Assembly: GCF_025457425.1 (NCBI RefSeq)
Contig: NZ_JAMXIA010000001.1
Location: 1,178,001 to 1,242,000 of the forward strand
Reading direction: 5' to 3'
Length of the DNA: 64,000 nt
From: Chryseobacterium foetidum
GTDB taxonomy: Bacteria > Bacteroidota > Bacteroidia > Flavobacteriales > Weeksellaceae
The translations under genes and the position numbers were made by a program. Below, one piece after another: positions 62,999 through 64,000 of the stretch (positions within the stretch are counted from its first letter, which is position 1; every line of letters starts with the position of its first letter). Under the pieces are notes generated by a model. It saw only the letters and a list, made by a program, of their open reading frames with translations, searched no databases and was not told the DNA's origin.

Positions 62999-63163
62999 TT
63001 TGTTTTAATTTTATTTAAAATATTTCAGTTTATATTCTTTCTAAAGTTTTTTTGAATGAAATGAAGAATATTTTGATAATTTAACTAAATATTAAACTTA
63101 TTATCTAATAAATAATTATATTTGAAAAGTAAAAAATATTTATATCTATAATCTGTGTTTGTA

Positions 63164-63979
63164 ATGAAAAGAAAAGTAAGTGTTTTGTTTGCTTTGTTGG
63201 CTGTGGGTATGGCTTTCGGACAGGGTAAATTTGGAAAATTCCTGAATTCAAAGAAACTCGCTCTCCAGTATAAAACTGTAAAAGATAAGGAAAAAGAAGA
63301 CTATTATCAGCAGTATTACTGGCTGGTAAAGGCAGAGCAGCTTAAAACTTATCCTCACCTTAAAGATGTAAAACCTGTGGTTTTATATGAATTTGTAAAA
63401 AAGGTAAATCCTCAGAATCCTACAAAGAAAATCGGTGATCAGGGCAAAGAAATCAGAGATAAGGCAGAACTTTCTTTGGATCAGTACTTCAAAAACAAAA
63501 ATTTTCAGAACAATCAGGTTTTACTGTATAACCTCGAAAGCTACGTAGACCCTTCAAAAGGAGAATACTGGACTAAAGTTGATCCTGAAAGAATCAAGGA
63601 ACTTGTACCTAAAGAATTCTTCGGATTTACTTCACTGAACAGAAAAACCGGAGAAGAAAAAAACTACTATTTGTGGATTGACAAGAAGAAAGATGATTTC
63701 AAAATTGTTGACATTATCCCGAATGAAAAAGGTAACAAAACATTCTACGCTTCATTAAAACAGTATCTTCCAAAGTATAAATTTGAAACCAAGTTTATGC
63801 CGACGATGAAGAAGGGAACAAAATCTGATAAAACAGATAAAGACTTCTACTACATCATGCCGTTTGAGCAAAACAAAGATAATATCGAGTACAAAACCGA
63901 CGACTTCGAAAACTACACCCTGAGTCAGGTAAAAAGAGAAGGCGAAGACTGGATCGGCGTTGAAAAGGTTAGAAAATAA
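63164..63979 (+). CDS. Exported hypothetical protein
   Basis: A 271-residue protein with a signal peptide (MKRKVSVLFALLAVGMAFGQ) and a Lys-rich mature part without recognised domains. The composition is strongly charged (many K, D and E), with a Tyr-rich stretch DYYQQYYWLVKAEQ near the start and the segment EKNYYLWIDKKKDDFKIVDI in the middle. The open frame starts at a GTG at 63155, but the ATG at 63164 starts the signal peptide. No operon partner is within view; the window ends 21 bases after its stop. Function is unknown. Confidence 0.75.
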   Translation: MKRKVSVLFALLAVGMAFGQGKFGKFLNSKKLALQYKTVKDKEKEDYYQQYYWLVKAEQLKTYPHLKDVKPVVLYEFVKKVNPQNPTKKIGDQGKEIRDKAELSLDQYFKNKNFQNNQVLLYNLESYVDPSKGEYWTKVDPERIKELVPKEFFGFTSLNRKTGEEKNYYLWIDKKKDDFKIVDIIPNEKGNKTFYASLKQYLPKYKFETKFMPTMKKGTKSDKTDKDFYYIMPFEQNKDNIEYKTDDFENYTLSQVKREGEDWIGVEKVRK

Positions 63980-64000
63980 AATTTAAAAGTCCTGTGAGAA

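Noticed and set aside
1..64000. tRNA or rRNA genes
   Set aside because: No T-loop GGTTCRANNCC with a matching cloverleaf or rRNA core sequence was noticed by eye; a tRNA scan would settle it.

Overview
The window looks like a chromosomal segment of a member of the Bacteroidota, most probably a flavobacterium of the Weeksellaceae close to Chryseobacterium. The signs are low G+C, Bacteroidota -7 promoter boxes (TAnnTTTG) before many genes with hardly any Shine-Dalgarno sequences, type IX secretion (T9SS) C-terminal sorting domains, TonB-dependent receptors of Flavobacteriia type, and a GLPGLI/PNGase F-like protein. The genus is an inference from memory of gene content. No rRNA, tRNA, CRISPR array, prophage or complete insertion sequence was seen.

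Layout. 0-7 kb: 3' end of ahcY, a small YiaA/B membrane protein, three tandem genes for secreted BspA-type (DUF285) repeat proteins, and purE on the other strand. 7-14 kb: an EamA transporter, a lipoprotein plus cation/proton antiporter pair, and a minus-strand TonB receptor plus thioredoxin-like pair. 14-23 kb: tyrosine/homogentisate catabolism (hmgA, hppD, fahA) interspersed with a CoA-transferase, an overlapping trio of small unknown genes, a GxxExxY protein, a flavin reductase and many palindromic repeats. 23-36 kb: housekeeping genes (LOG hydrolase, pepD, recR, a glycosyltransferase, secG, two M16 peptidases, a PcrA/UvrD helicase). 35-45 kb: esterases, cstA, a HipA-like kinase with a DUF3037 partner, a ferredoxin/ferredoxin reductase pair, a DUF3108 protein and a 743-base gene-free gap with a strong candidate non-coding RNA on the minus strand. 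45-53 kb: a two-component system, pheS, a YceI lipoprotein, an orphan ABC ATPase and an rRNA methyltransferase. 53-64 kb: an outer-membrane receptor, a GLPGLI/PNGase F-like fusion, asnB, the two agmatine-to-putrescine enzymes flanking a DUF1016 nuclease, and an exported unknown.

How the genes work together. HppD, HmgA and FahA carry 4-hydroxyphenylpyruvate to fumarate and acetoacetate; the maleylacetoacetate isomerase step is not encoded here. AguA and AguB convert agmatine to putrescine. The ferredoxin and its reductase form an electron-transfer pair. The two M16 proteins look like the catalytic and non-catalytic halves of one envelope protease.

The most unusual content is between the genes. 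At least four families of short inverted-repeat or MITE-like elements recur inside the window, one with perfect 17-base terminal inverted repeats. The likely RNA gene at about 44.82-45.04 kb has a near-ideal promoter, a C(UUCG)G hairpin and a terminator-like end. Where an -7 box lies inside a longer open frame, I moved the start downstream of the box.
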